NCBI GenBank assembly: GCA_022446905.1
Contig: JAKVBT010000005.1
Location: 593,239 to 657,238 of the forward strand
From: Phycisphaerales bacterium
Lineage (GTDB): Bacteria > Planctomycetota > Phycisphaerae > Phycisphaerales > SM1A02
Reading direction: 5' to 3'
DNA: 64,000 nucleotides
In this document: positions 53,727 through 63,546 of the stretch, in pieces
Numbering within the stretch: position 1 is the first letter of the stretch
How the letters are laid out: each line of letters begins with the position of its first letter
The notes under the pieces: generated by a model
The model's database searches: none
The model's input: only the letters and a program-made list of their open reading frames with translations
What the model was told of the DNA's origin: nothing
Made by a program: the position numbers and the translations under genes

Positions 53727-55126
53727 GCCAGCATGCCGTTATCGCAGGTGGGGGGCTCGCAGGCATGGCAGCCACCATCGCATTGTTGGACTCGGGATGG
53801 ACAGTGACCATGTGTGAGTCGCGCCGACGTCTCGGAGGTCGCGCCTCTAGCTTTCATGATCAACAGACTGGGGAAACCCTTGACAACTGCCAGCATGTGC
53901 TCCTGGGATGTTGCACCAATCTCATGGATCTCTATACCCGCCTTGATACTGCTGATGACATCAACTGGTACGACTCGACTTGGTGGGCCCGTGGCGATGG
54001 CCGAGATGATCAGATGCAAAGTGGACTCTTGCCGGCGCCCCTTCATCAGGCGTGGAGTTTGCTGCGCATGAAGGGACTTCCTTGGCGCATACGCCTGCAG
54101 GTCGGCCAGGCAGGCCTGCGCATGCTCCGCATGGGCCTCAAAGGCCGGCGAGTCTGGCAGGACCGTACTGGTATCCAACTACTCGAACATCTTGGGCAAG
54201 ATGAAACCGCCCAGAGACTTTTTTGGGATCCGATCATTGTCAGCGCATTGAACATGCCTCTGGCTGAAGTCGCGGCCTCACATGTATTGCATGTCATGCA
54301 GGAGGGATTCCTCGCTGGCAAATCACATGCACGTATGGGGGTCCCGATGGTGCCCCTTGATACGCTCTATAGCCACTTTATTGATCGCATCGACAATGCA
54401 ACAGAATCGGTGCGATTTGGCACCAAAGTGACTGGCATTGGTATCGAGAATGGTCGCGCCATTGGCCTTGAAACCAATCAAGATTTCATCCGTGGTGATG
54501 TGGTGGTCCTCGCCCTTCCATGGGAAAAACTCGATGCAATCACGACACCTGCCCAGAAGGAAATGGACCGCCGATTACAAGGTCTACATGCGCTTGGCCA
54601 CAGTCCAATTCTTGGGGTTCATATCTTTCTTGACCGTCAGGTGCTACAACGCCCACATCTTGTTTTGCCCGGACGATCGACTCAATGGCTGTTCAATAAA
54701 GGCGTAAATCAGCAAGGACATCAGCATTTGCACGCGGTCATCAGCGCAGCCGATGAATGGATGGACTTGGACGAGGCCGCTATCACCAAGCGGGTCACGG
54801 AAGACCTCATCTGGGCTTGCCCAAATGCACACGCAGCCGAGTTGATCAGCATGCGGCCAGTGAAGGAGCGCCGAGCCACCTTCCGTGCCACGCCCGAGGC
54901 CGAACGAGTGCGCCCTTACGCAACACCAAACCGTGTTGGCAATAATGGCGGCGATATTGAATCACTATTTCTGGCCGGCGACTATTGTCGTACAGGATGG
55001 CCAGCAACAATGGAGGGGGCTGTCCGAAGCGGCTATCTCGCAGCAGAAGCGATCACGAATACAACTGTATTGGTGGATGATTGCCCAACTGGCTGGCTTG
55101 TGAATCTTTTATCAGGGAGTCAGTGA
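53723..55126 (+). CDS. hpnE: Hydroxysqualene dehydroxylase HpnE
   Basis: 467 residues. FAD-dependent amine-oxidase-fold enzyme that reduces hydroxysqualene to squalene. The dinucleotide-binding motif IAGGGLAGMAATIALLDSG is followed by ESRRRLGGRASSF and DNCQHVLLGCC. A C-terminal FAD contact, FLAGDYCRTGWPATMEGAVRSG, completes the fold. No squalene-hopene cyclase lies here, so the end use (hopanoid or sterol) is unresolved. Overlaps the convergent peptidase gene by 7 nt. Confidence 0.94.
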   Translation: MSQHAVIAGGGLAGMAATIALLDSGWTVTMCESRRRLGGRASSFHDQQTGETLDNCQHVLLGCCTNLMDLYTRLDTADDINWYDSTWWARGDGRDDQMQSGLLPAPLHQAWSLLRMKGLPWRIRLQVGQAGLRMLRMGLKGRRVWQDRTGIQLLEHLGQDETAQRLFWDPIIVSALNMPLAEVAASHVLHVMQEGFLAGKSHARMGVPMVPLDTLYSHFIDRIDNATESVRFGTKVTGIGIENGRAIGLETNQDFIRGDVVVLALPWEKLDAITTPAQKEMDRRLQGLHALGHSPILGVHIFLDRQVLQRPHLVLPGRSTQWLFNKGVNQQGHQHLHAVISAADEWMDLDEAAITKRVTEDLIWACPNAHAAELISMRPVKERRATFRATPEAERVRPYATPNRVGNNGGDIESLFLAGDYCRTGWPATMEGAVRSGYLAAEAITNTTVLVDDCPTGWLVNLLSGSQ

Positions 55127-57237
55127 GCAGGAGTTTCCACAGAGACTGGCGCATCCAGTGACTTGATGAGAAATGCCCACGTGTCGGCCACCTCGTCCAT
55201 GCGCATGCTTGTTGGCTTACCGGCGCCATGCCCTGCCTTGCGATCAACTCGAATCAGCACTGGAGGCGCGCCCGCTTCATCGCTCTGGGCATGCTGAAGC
55301 GCGGCGGCATACTTGAACGAATGACCGGGGACAACTCGATCATCAGTGTCAGCAGTAGTCACCATAGTGGCAGGGTAGCGCGTTCCAACCTTGAGGTTGT
55401 GGTAGGGAGAGTATGCATGCAGAGCACGAAACTCCTCTTCCACCTTTGGATCGCCATAGTCAGGAACCCATGCCCGTCCAATAGTAAACTCGGGATAACG
55501 CAGCATGTCCATCACACCGACGGCCGGAAGACAGGCGCCGAAGAGTTCAGGACGCTGGGTCATCGCTGCGCCCACCAGCAATCCTCCATTACTTCCGCCC
55601 TGGATCGCCAGCCGGGATGGCCTGGTCCAGTCGTGCTCAATCAACCACTCTGCGCACGCAATGAAATCATCAAAGACATTCTGCTTCTTCAGCTTGGTCC
55701 CGTCTAAATGCCAGTCCCGACCATATTCCCCGCCGCCGCGGAGATTCGCCACCGCCATCACTCCACCCATTTCCATCCACACCAGACGCGATGCTGAAAA
55801 GACAGGCAGGAGCGGTATGTTGAATCCACCGTAGCCGTACAACAGCGTCGGCCGCTGACCATTGGCGGTGATATCACTTCGCCGCACAATCATCATGGGC
55901 ACTTGGGTACCGTCCTTGCTGGTCACAAATACTTGAGTGGCGATGTACTTGTCCGGATCGAATGCGACATCGGCCTGCCACCATGGGGTCGACTCACCAG
56001 TTGAGACGTCATAACGGAAGATCTGAGGCGCTGATGTATAACTTGTCCAGGTGTAGAAAGTCTCTGGATCATCCTCCCAGCCACCGAACCCAGACACAGT
56101 GCCTGGACCTGGCTGCTGGAGCGTCCGCTGCAGGCGCCCTTGAGTGTCGTAGATCTGAACCAAAGATGTCGCATGATGCAGTCGGTTGGTCACAAAGTGG
56201 CCACCGACCAATGAGACTCCCCGAAGCTGATCATCCGATTGTGGAATGACCTCGCGCATCGATCGCTTTGGATCACTCATGTCGATTGATACAAGTCGAC
56301 CGCGCGGCGCATCTTTGGTCGTGCGGAAGTACAGCAGCGGCCCTTCACTGCCCACCAGTGACCACTCATCTTCAAACTCTTCGATGATTGGCTCCAATGC
56401 TGATCCGGTCTGGCGAAGATCCTGCACCATCACACGATCCTCGGCACCACCACGCCAGACGTTGACGACCAACCACCTTCCATCTTCCGTGACCTGAGGG
56501 CTCCATCCCCAATCGGGATGTTCTGGGTCGGCATGCACAAGCACATCCTCACTCTGAGGCGTGCCGGGGCGGTGGAACCACATCGTCTGATTGCGATTGG
56601 CATCCTGCATTGCCTGTCCAGTCTGAGGCTCGGCAAAGCGACTGTAAAAGAAGCCACTCCCATCTGGCATCCAAGCAGCTGGGGAGAACTTCGACCAGCG
56701 AATGGTTTCCGCAAGATCAGTGTTGGTTTTCAGATCGCGGACTTTCCAAGTCACCCAGTCAGATCCGCCCTCAGAGATGCCATAGGCCATGTACTGTCCA
56801 TCCCTGCTGAACCCTGACCCACGCAGAGCGACCGTGCCATCTTCGGACCACGTATTCGGGTCGAGCAACACCTGAGCAGGGCCGTCCAATGCATCCTGGA
56901 CATACCAAACTGGCTGGTTTTGAAGACCATCATTACGAGTGAAGTAGTAACGATCACCAACGCGAAACGGCGCACTGGATTTCTCATAGTTCCATACTTC
57001 TTCAACTCGATCGCGGATGGTCTGACGCGATGGGATTGCACCGAGATAGGCCTGGGTCACCACGTTCTGAGCATCTACCCAATCAGAAACCTCGTCATGA
57101 GTACGCACATCACCTTCAAGCCACCGATAGGGGTCTTCAACCAGCACCCCGTGATGTGTTTCAACAACATCACCCCGTGGTGTGGCGGGGTAGGGCAACG
57201 CGATGAGAAGAGCGACAAGGGGGACAATGATGGTCAT
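55120..57237 (-). CDS. Exported prolyl oligopeptidase (family S9A)
   Basis: 705 residues. An N-terminal hydrophobic stretch (TIIVPLVALLIALPYP) suggests export to the periplasm or surface. The beta-propeller domain (~70-420) is followed by the alpha/beta-hydrolase domain with Ser in IQGGSNGGLLVGA. Asp is in TADTDDRVVPGHSF and His in KAGHGAGKP. It cuts short proline-containing peptides. Its stop is next to hpnE and its start 21 nt from the map stop; part of the hut/map minus run but probably its own unit. Confidence 0.94.
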   Translation of the reverse strand: MTIIVPLVALLIALPYPATPRGDVVETHHGVLVEDPYRWLEGDVRTHDEVSDWVDAQNVVTQAYLGAIPSRQTIRDRVEEVWNYEKSSAPFRVGDRYYFTRNDGLQNQPVWYVQDALDGPAQVLLDPNTWSEDGTVALRGSGFSRDGQYMAYGISEGGSDWVTWKVRDLKTNTDLAETIRWSKFSPAAWMPDGSGFFYSRFAEPQTGQAMQDANRNQTMWFHRPGTPQSEDVLVHADPEHPDWGWSPQVTEDGRWLVVNVWRGGAEDRVMVQDLRQTGSALEPIIEEFEDEWSLVGSEGPLLYFRTTKDAPRGRLVSIDMSDPKRSMREVIPQSDDQLRGVSLVGGHFVTNRLHHATSLVQIYDTQGRLQRTLQQPGPGTVSGFGGWEDDPETFYTWTSYTSAPQIFRYDVSTGESTPWWQADVAFDPDKYIATQVFVTSKDGTQVPMMIVRRSDITANGQRPTLLYGYGGFNIPLLPVFSASRLVWMEMGGVMAVANLRGGGEYGRDWHLDGTKLKKQNVFDDFIACAEWLIEHDWTRPSRLAIQGGSNGGLLVGAAMTQRPELFGACLPAVGVMDMLRYPEFTIGRAWVPDYGDPKVEEEFRALHAYSPYHNLKVGTRYPATMVTTADTDDRVVPGHSFKYAAALQHAQSDEAGAPPVLIRVDRKAGHGAGKPTSMRMDEVADTWAFLIKSLDAPVSVETPAH

Positions 57238-57258
57238 CAGGTGGACTCCAGTTGATAA

Positions 57259-58077
57259 TCAGGACACTAGATCAGGCAAATTGAACATGTCCTTAGTCAA
57301 TACCTCAGGGCCGTCGGGTGTGATCAAGACATCAGCCTCATAGTGCACGCTTATAGACCCGTCCACAGTCGAGACTGGCCAACTGCCTGGCACTGAGTCA
57401 ACCTCATGACCGCCTGCAGAAAGCATCGGCTCCACTGCCAAAAGCATGCCATGCTCAAATATTCGAAATGCATCAGGCCACTCATGCGGTCGCGTTGGAA
57501 CAACGTTGCTAATAAACGGAGCTGTATGAAGCTGCTTTCCATATCCGTGGCCTCCATAGCCCCGGATCAATGAAAAGTCCGACTCTACCTCTACGCAATC
57601 CTGTACCGCCCGGGCCCAGTCAATCAGTGGCCGACCGGGTTGCATCGCATCAATCCCGCGACGCAGTGATTCAACTCCGACGGCCATCAATCGTCGATTG
57701 GCATCTGAAACTTCTGCGATTCCGTACGTCCACGCGGCGTCCCCGATCCAGCCTCGATGTAACACACCAATGTCAATACTCAACACATCACCCTCAACCA
57801 AAGGTTCAACATGATCAAGATGGGTGCCATGGACAACACAGGCATTGAGTGATAGGCATGAATGACTCGGAAAGGGCCGCTGACCAGGTATGCGATAGCG
57901 AATAAAACAAGACCGGCTGTCTAGTGAACGGAGCGTCTCCCCAACAAAAGCATCGATCTCAGCCAATGTGCGACCGGGACCGAGATACTCGGCCAATGCT
58001 TCGTGGACCCTGCAGACACGGGTTGCGGCGGCTCGAGCTCCTGCAATCTGTGAGTCTTTGCGCACCAGCACGGTCAT
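57259..58077 (-). CDS. map: Methionine aminopeptidase, type I, in the hut operon
   Basis: 272 residues from ATG 58077 overlapping the hutI stop (4 nt); the longer frame to 58167 is inside hutI. The metal-binding set is visible: SIDIGVLHRGWIGDAAW (two Asp), GGHGYGKQLHTAPFI (His), AVEPMLSAGG (Glu) and VHYEADVLI (Glu). The H-x-x-P loop has HTAP where HEEP is more usual. It removes initiator Met and so works after peptide deformylase, but it is located at the 3' end of the histidine-catabolism genes. The recognised N-terminal leader of some type Ib enzymes is absent. Confidence 0.9.
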   Translation of the reverse strand: MTVLVRKDSQIAGARAAATRVCRVHEALAEYLGPGRTLAEIDAFVGETLRSLDSRSCFIRYRIPGQRPFPSHSCLSLNACVVHGTHLDHVEPLVEGDVLSIDIGVLHRGWIGDAAWTYGIAEVSDANRRLMAVGVESLRRGIDAMQPGRPLIDWARAVQDCVEVESDFSLIRGYGGHGYGKQLHTAPFISNVVPTRPHEWPDAFRIFEHGMLLAVEPMLSAGGHEVDSVPGSWPVSTVDGSISVHYEADVLITPDGPEVLTKDMFNLPDLVS

Positions 58078-59333
58078 GATGCCCCGTCCTGATCCGTATC
58101 CGCCAGAAACTGCACCGGCTGTCCATTCAGCAGCACGATGGGCGGGGGCACAGCCCCGAATTCCCAAACAATGGCTCGTTCATCTCGCTGATCTATGACT
58201 TGAATATCCGCTCGCTTGCCAACCTCCAATGAACCCGTGTCCGCTTCTACACCAAGGACATTGGCAGCATTCCAGGTGGCGGCCGTAATCGCTTCCGCTG
58301 GCATCAACCCACAGAAACGGCATGCCAATGACAAGGCCAGTGGCATTGATGAAGTTGGAGCGGACCCAGGATTGCTATTGGTCGCCACGGCAACGGCTGC
58401 CCCTGCATCGATGAGCGCTCGACCGGGCGCATATCGACCATCAAGATGAAATCCACTCGCTGGCAACAGCACTGCAGCGGTATCACTCTGCCCAAGGCGG
58501 TCAATATCTCGGTCGGCGACTGCTTCTAGATGATCCACACTTCGAGCCCCCAGAGCGATCGCCAGATCGACGCCACCAAGACTGTTGAACTGGTCGGCAT
58601 GCAGGCGAAGCGGACAACCTAAATCAATGGCACGCTCAAAAAGTTGCCGGACCTGATCAAGCGACCACGCGCCCTCTTCAAGGTAGGCATCACAGGTAAT
58701 CCCTGGGAATTCTTCTGCAACTGCCGGAAGCGTGTCTTCGATCACATGATGAACAAAATCGGGCTGCTCCCGGTCAATTGCGTGCGCACCAAGAAATGTC
58801 CCCGCAATTAGCTGATCCGAAGTTTGTGAGCAGGCATGGATCGCCCGCAGCATCTTGAGCTCATCTGATGTAGTCAGGCCATAGCCTGACTTGACCTCGA
58901 GCGTCCCGGTGCCAAACACCTGCAGTCGACCTGCCCGGCCGACCAACTCATCGGACAGATGATCCTGTGATGCCTCGCGAACAGCGCGCACCGTCGAAAG
59001 AATTCCACCACCTGCCTCGAGTATCTCGGTATAGGTGGCCCCGGCTAATTGCCGCTCAAACTCATCCAAACGACTGCCTGTCCAACAGGCATGGGTATGA
59101 CAATCGACCCAGGCGGGCATGACCAGCCGCCCATCAAGGTCCAGCACCACTTCGGCTTGCATCTCTGCTGGAGGATCGCCACTACCGACCCCAACAATCC
59201 GACCACCTTCAATGGACAGCCAGCCCGATTCGATCACACCCAGATCGCGCATCGCATCGCCACGGCGGAATCCGCCCCCAGACGGCGCTGCTAAAGTCAA
59301 GATGCGACCATGGATGATGGTGACCTCTGGCAT
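58074..59333 (-). CDS. hutI: Imidazolonepropionase
   Basis: 419 residues from ATG 59333; an in-frame TTG at 59345 overlaps hutU and is less likely. Third step of histidine degradation (imidazolone-propionate to formiminoglutamate). Amidohydrolase fold with the metal site PAWVDCHTHACW, then FERQLAGATYTEI, EVKSGYGL, HADQFNSLGG and VATNSNPGSAP. It follows hutU by 5 nt and overlaps map by 4 nt. Confidence 0.96.
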   Translation of the reverse strand: MPEVTIIHGRILTLAAPSGGGFRRGDAMRDLGVIESGWLSIEGGRIVGVGSGDPPAEMQAEVVLDLDGRLVMPAWVDCHTHACWTGSRLDEFERQLAGATYTEILEAGGGILSTVRAVREASQDHLSDELVGRAGRLQVFGTGTLEVKSGYGLTTSDELKMLRAIHACSQTSDQLIAGTFLGAHAIDREQPDFVHHVIEDTLPAVAEEFPGITCDAYLEEGAWSLDQVRQLFERAIDLGCPLRLHADQFNSLGGVDLAIALGARSVDHLEAVADRDIDRLGQSDTAAVLLPASGFHLDGRYAPGRALIDAGAAVAVATNSNPGSAPTSSMPLALSLACRFCGLMPAEAITAATWNAANVLGVEADTGSLEVGKRADIQVIDQRDERAIVWEFGAVPPPIVLLNGQPVQFLADTDQDGAS

Positions 59334-59338
59334 GGACG

Positions 59339-61012
59339 TCACCAATCTCTCATTGGCATATCAGCGCCAAACTGATCGCCGCACTGACGGGCTAGATCGT
59401 ATCCAGCATCGCTGTGGCGAAAAACACCCATCAATGGGTCGTTGACAAGCACACGTGCCAGTCGCTGGTCAGCGGCATCGGTGCCGTCACAGACGATCAC
59501 CTGACCAGCATGCTGGCTAAAGCCAATCCCAACACCACCACCATGATGAAATGAAACCCAACTAGCACCACTGGCAATATTGACTGCAAAGTTCAGCAGC
59601 GGCCAGTCACTGACTGCATCGGTTCCATCAAGCATGCCTTCGGTCTCGCGATTGGGCGATGCCACCGATCCACAATCAAGATGATCACGGCCAATGACGA
59701 TGGGTGCAGAGACCTGACCACTTCTGACCAACTCATTGAACATCAGTCCTGCTTTATCACGCTCACCAAGACCAAGCCAGCAAATGCGGCAGGGGAGTCC
59801 CTGAAATGCAACACGCTCCCCAGCCATCTTCAACCAGCGGTGCAGACTTTCGTCATTTGGAAACAATTCCATTAATGCATTGTCTGTCGTGGCAATATCC
59901 GCTGGGTCACCCGAGAGGGCGCACCACCGGAATGGGCCGCGCCCAAGACAGAACTGTGGTCGAATATAGGCAGGAACAAATCCAGGAAAGTCAAAGGCTT
60001 CCTCTAAGCCCTCATCGAGGGCTCGCTGGCGGATGTTGTTTCCATAGTCAAACGTCTTGGCCCCGCGCTTCTGGAGTTCCAACATAAGTTCCACATGATC
60101 ACGCATCGACGCCAAAGCCCGCCGCTGATATTCGGCGGGTTCGGCCACGCGCAGCGCATCGGCCTCATCGCGCGCAAGTCCCTGTGGGTAATAACCAGCC
60201 AGCGGATCATGGGCTGATGTTTGATCGGTCAGCGCATCGGGTGTGATCTCACGAACCGTCAGTCGCTCAAGAAGATCAACCGCATTTCCCAACCATCCGA
60301 TAGACACCGACTCGCCTGCATCCCGTGCCGACGCAGCCCGATCAATCGCCTCATCAAGATCTTCAATGATCTCATCGAGATAACGATCTGTAACACGCTT
60401 CTCAAGCCGTTCACGACAGACGTCTGCGATCAAGCAAACGCCATCGCACATGGTCACTGCCAGAGGCTGCGCGCCACCCATACCTCCGCACCCGGCTGTT
60501 ACAACCAATCGGCCACGCAGCGAACCGCCAAAATGCTCACGGCCACACTGGGCGAAGGTTTCGTATGTCCCCTGGAGAATGCCTTGCGTGCCGATGTAGA
60601 TCCATGACCCTGCAGTCATCTGCCCATACATCATCAGCCCACGGCCCGCGAGATCATCGAAGTGTTCCTGCGTGGCCCAGTGGGGGACAAGATTTGAATT
60701 CGCGATCATCACCCGAGGGCTGTCCTCGGTCGTACGGACCACGCCCACTGGTTTGCCCGACTGCACAAGCAGTGTTTGATCCGGCTCTAATCGTTGCAAG
60801 GTCTCAATGATGGCATCAAAGGCTTGCCAATTTCGGGCCGCCTGGCCACGACCGCCGTACACCACCAACTGAGCAGGCAGTTCAGCGACTTCTGGGTCGA
60901 GATTATTCATCAGCATGCGCATCGCAGCTTCAGCAGCCCAAGTACGACAGGTCCGCTCCGCCCCACGAGGCGCTCGGATGGTTCGAGTGGTATCAGCTAC
61001 AGGAAGGGACAT
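59339..61012 (-). CDS. hutU: Urocanate hydratase
   Basis: 557 residues, the standard length. It hydrates urocanate using tightly bound NAD+ as an electrophile. Conserved: [35 protein letters not shown] (NAD-binding), the active-site Cys region [11 protein letters not shown], and [13 protein letters not shown]. Second gene after hutH (71-nt gap) in the histidine degradation operon. Confidence 0.97.
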   Translation of the reverse strand: MSLPVADTTRTIRAPRGAERTCRTWAAEAAMRMLMNNLDPEVAELPAQLVVYGGRGQAARNWQAFDAIIETLQRLEPDQTLLVQSGKPVGVVRTTEDSPRVMIANSNLVPHWATQEHFDDLAGRGLMMYGQMTAGSWIYIGTQGILQGTYETFAQCGREHFGGSLRGRLVVTAGCGGMGGAQPLAVTMCDGVCLIADVCRERLEKRVTDRYLDEIIEDLDEAIDRAASARDAGESVSIGWLGNAVDLLERLTVREITPDALTDQTSAHDPLAGYYPQGLARDEADALRVAEPAEYQRRALASMRDHVELMLELQKRGAKTFDYGNNIRQRALDEGLEEAFDFPGFVPAYIRPQFCLGRGPFRWCALSGDPADIATTDNALMELFPNDESLHRWLKMAGERVAFQGLPCRICWLGLGERDKAGLMFNELVRSGQVSAPIVIGRDHLDCGSVASPNRETEGMLDGTDAVSDWPLLNFAVNIASGASWVSFHHGGGVGIGFSQHAGQVIVCDGTDAADQRLARVLVNDPLMGVFRHSDAGYDLARQCGDQFGADMPMRDW

Positions 61013-61083
61013 GGGATGGCTCCTGATCTGCGTGACCAGAGCACATGGACACGCAGAATCCCAATCCTAGCAGGCCCAGACAT

Positions 61084-62601
61084 TCAACCCGACAAGGCAC
61101 TTGAAGCCAGCAATGCTTCGATCTTCTCGATATCGGGCGATGGGGGCCGGTCTGCCTTCAAAGGAGCAGTGACAGCTCGAATCCGATCATGGATTCGCTC
61201 AATCGCGTCGCTACTCCGAAGCGGCCGCTGATGCTCCAAACCCTCAGCAGCGACCAACAATTCAATCGACACGACCTGCCGACATAACTCCAAGGAAGTC
61301 CGCGCCTGCCGTGCAGCGGTGGCACCCATGGAGTTGTAGTCTTCAATGCCAGCCGAAGTCGGCACATTGCCAACACTCGAAGGATGTGAGAGGCCCTGCA
61401 TTTCGTTGACCAATGATGCTGCGGTGTACTGGGCAATCATAAGACCACTGTGCAGCCCAGGGTCGCTACTGAGATACAGCGGAATCGGGTTCTCAGTATC
61501 TCGGCCACTGAGCAGCCAGAAAATCCGTCGCTCTGCAATGCCCGCAATATGACACAGTGCAATTGCTGCATGATCCGCCGCAATCGCAAGGGGCATTCCG
61601 TGAAAATTACCCCCGCTGAGAATGGCATCATCATCAGCAAAGATGAGCGGATTATCCGTTACAGCGCCCAACTCGGCAGTCACAACAGTACGAACACTCG
61701 CAAGTGCATCCATGGCAGCCCCCATGACCTGTGGCATACACCGCAGACAGTAAGGGTCCTGAACGCGCGGATCATCCTCGATGTGAGACTCGAGAATTTC
61801 GCTCCCCTTGAGAAGATCCGTCAGACGCCGGGCCACCTCGACCTGCCCACCTTGACCTCGAGCTTGGTGAATCCGAGCGTCAAATGAACCCGCACTTCCC
61901 TTTGCGGCATCCAAACTCATCGCACCAGCTTGAATTGCAGCCTCCATCAATGAGGCTGCATCGACACAGAGCAAAGAGAGGATAGATGCCATGAGATGGG
62001 TGCCGTTAATCAGCGCCAGCCCTTCCTTGGCCTGCAGTTCAATGGGCCTGAGACCAACGGATTCAAGCGCACTCGAACCCTCTACTCGAACGCCATCTTC
62101 ACCAAGAACCTCCCCCTCGCCAATGAGCACCAACGCCGCATGCGCCAGTGGCGCCAGGTCACCCGAAGCACCCACTGAGCCACGACATGGCACGCGCGGG
62201 GTCAGGTTGTGGTTCAGCAGGTGCAATATCTGCTGCACAACCTCCAAACGCACGCCACTGTGTCCGCGACTGAGGCTTGCAGCCAACAACAGAAGCATGC
62301 CTCGGACAATCTCAGTATCCAGATCAGGACCAACACCCGCCGCATGGCTCCGCAGCAGATGACATTGAATATCAGCAGTCTGGTGCGGCTCGATTCGATG
62401 ACGCGACAAGGAGCCGAACCCAGTATTGAGGCCGTAGATCGGATCTGATCCATCCGCCGCAGCATCGACGACGGCTCTTGCTGATGCCAGCAGCTGGACC
62501 GCGTCAGGCCCAAGCTCGACCCGCCTTCGATCGCGAGCGACAGCGCAGACTTCCTCGGGTCTCAGTGGCCCGCCTGTCAGAACCAGTGGATCCATGCCCA
62601 T
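61084..62601 (-). CDS. hutH: Histidine ammonia-lyase
   Basis: 505 residues from ATG 62601; the frame extends to 63597 but would cover the divergent membrane-protein gene. It deaminates histidine to urocanate. The MIO prosthetic group precursor Ala-Ser-Gly is in GSVGASGDLAPLAH. IYGLNTGFGSLSR, LINGTHLMASIL, QDPYCLRCMPQVMG and SGGNFHGMPLA are typical. It is the first gene of hutHUI. hutG or a formimidoylglutamase is not seen. Confidence 0.96.
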   Translation of the reverse strand: MGMDPLVLTGGPLRPEEVCAVARDRRRVELGPDAVQLLASARAVVDAAADGSDPIYGLNTGFGSLSRHRIEPHQTADIQCHLLRSHAAGVGPDLDTEIVRGMLLLLAASLSRGHSGVRLEVVQQILHLLNHNLTPRVPCRGSVGASGDLAPLAHAALVLIGEGEVLGEDGVRVEGSSALESVGLRPIELQAKEGLALINGTHLMASILSLLCVDAASLMEAAIQAGAMSLDAAKGSAGSFDARIHQARGQGGQVEVARRLTDLLKGSEILESHIEDDPRVQDPYCLRCMPQVMGAAMDALASVRTVVTAELGAVTDNPLIFADDDAILSGGNFHGMPLAIAADHAAIALCHIAGIAERRIFWLLSGRDTENPIPLYLSSDPGLHSGLMIAQYTAASLVNEMQGLSHPSSVGNVPTSAGIEDYNSMGATAARQARTSLELCRQVVSIELLVAAEGLEHQRPLRSSDAIERIHDRIRAVTAPLKADRPPSPDIEKIEALLASSALSG

Positions 62602-62635
62602 GACGTGGCACTCTACAAGCAATGCCATCGGTACT

Positions 62636-63496
62636 ATGGTTTCCATGCTTGCGGCCCTGCGTTGGTTGATGATCTGTTCCGGCATCGCCCTGACAGCGGT
62701 GGCCTTTCTGACTGCGCTGCCATGGCAGCGAGCGGCGGGCGGAGAGGCCGGTACTGCATTCATTCTGGCCCAAGATCCGCTCATTGCAGCTACCGCACTT
62801 CTGGCTGCCACGGTGGTCGGCGGAGTGATTGCCTGGACACTGGCTCGCTCCTTTACGCCATTGACCGGATTAGCGGTCCTTGGTACTGGCATGGGCTGGG
62901 CGGCCCTAGACCTGAACACCATCGCGCCAGCAATCGCCGATGGATACGCCGCTCGCATCGCGATTGATGGTTTGCTGTGGACCATCGTCGTCCTTGTCAT
63001 CAGCTGGCTGGCCTTTCGTGGCGCACCGCCATACCCCCAAGTCAGAGCGCACCAACATGAGGATGGTCCCGCTGATCCATTGATGTCATCCGACGCGATT
63101 CGAGTGCTTGCTCTTGGTCTGGCAGCACTTCCCATCGCATGGATCTTTGCGGTGACTGAATTGCGCGGCCAGACAGTGCTCGCGACTACTCTTGGCGGAT
63201 ATGTCGCCGGATTGCTTGCGCGCTTTGTCGCGCCTGGCGTGGCCCCAGTCCTACTTCCTGTTGGTGTTGTGCTCGCAGGAACTCTGGCCGGATGGACATC
63301 AGCAGTCTTTGATCTTCCCGACGCAGTCGCCACAGTGTGGGCAACCAGCAGTGTCCCACGCCTGCTTCTTCCACTACCAATTGACTGGGCAGCTGGTGCG
63401 CTTTTGGGATGCGCTGTGGGATATCGAGCCTTCTGGTCTCTCGATGACAAACACCCTCCGTCCGCAGATGCTGGCGAACTCAACACGACAAACTGA
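62636..63496 (+). CDS. Polytopic inner-membrane protein of unknown function
   Basis: 286 residues from ATG 62636 (an ATG at 62645 is also possible; the frame to 62594 overlaps hutH). About seven hydrophobic segments, including LRWLMICSGIALTAVAFLT, LAATVVGGVIAWTLA and LPVGVVLAGTLAGWTS. No family motif is recognised. It is divergent from hutH with a 34-nt gap and could be a separate transcription unit. Confidence 0.6.
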   Translation: MVSMLAALRWLMICSGIALTAVAFLTALPWQRAAGGEAGTAFILAQDPLIAATALLAATVVGGVIAWTLARSFTPLTGLAVLGTGMGWAALDLNTIAPAIADGYAARIAIDGLLWTIVVLVISWLAFRGAPPYPQVRAHQHEDGPADPLMSSDAIRVLALGLAALPIAWIFAVTELRGQTVLATTLGGYVAGLLARFVAPGVAPVLLPVGVVLAGTLAGWTSAVFDLPDAVATVWATSSVPRLLLPLPIDWAAGALLGCAVGYRAFWSLDDKHPPSADAGELNTTN

Positions 63497-63546
63497 GCAC
63501 CCAACGACGGCTGACTACCACCCCTCTGCGAAAACCACAATTCACC

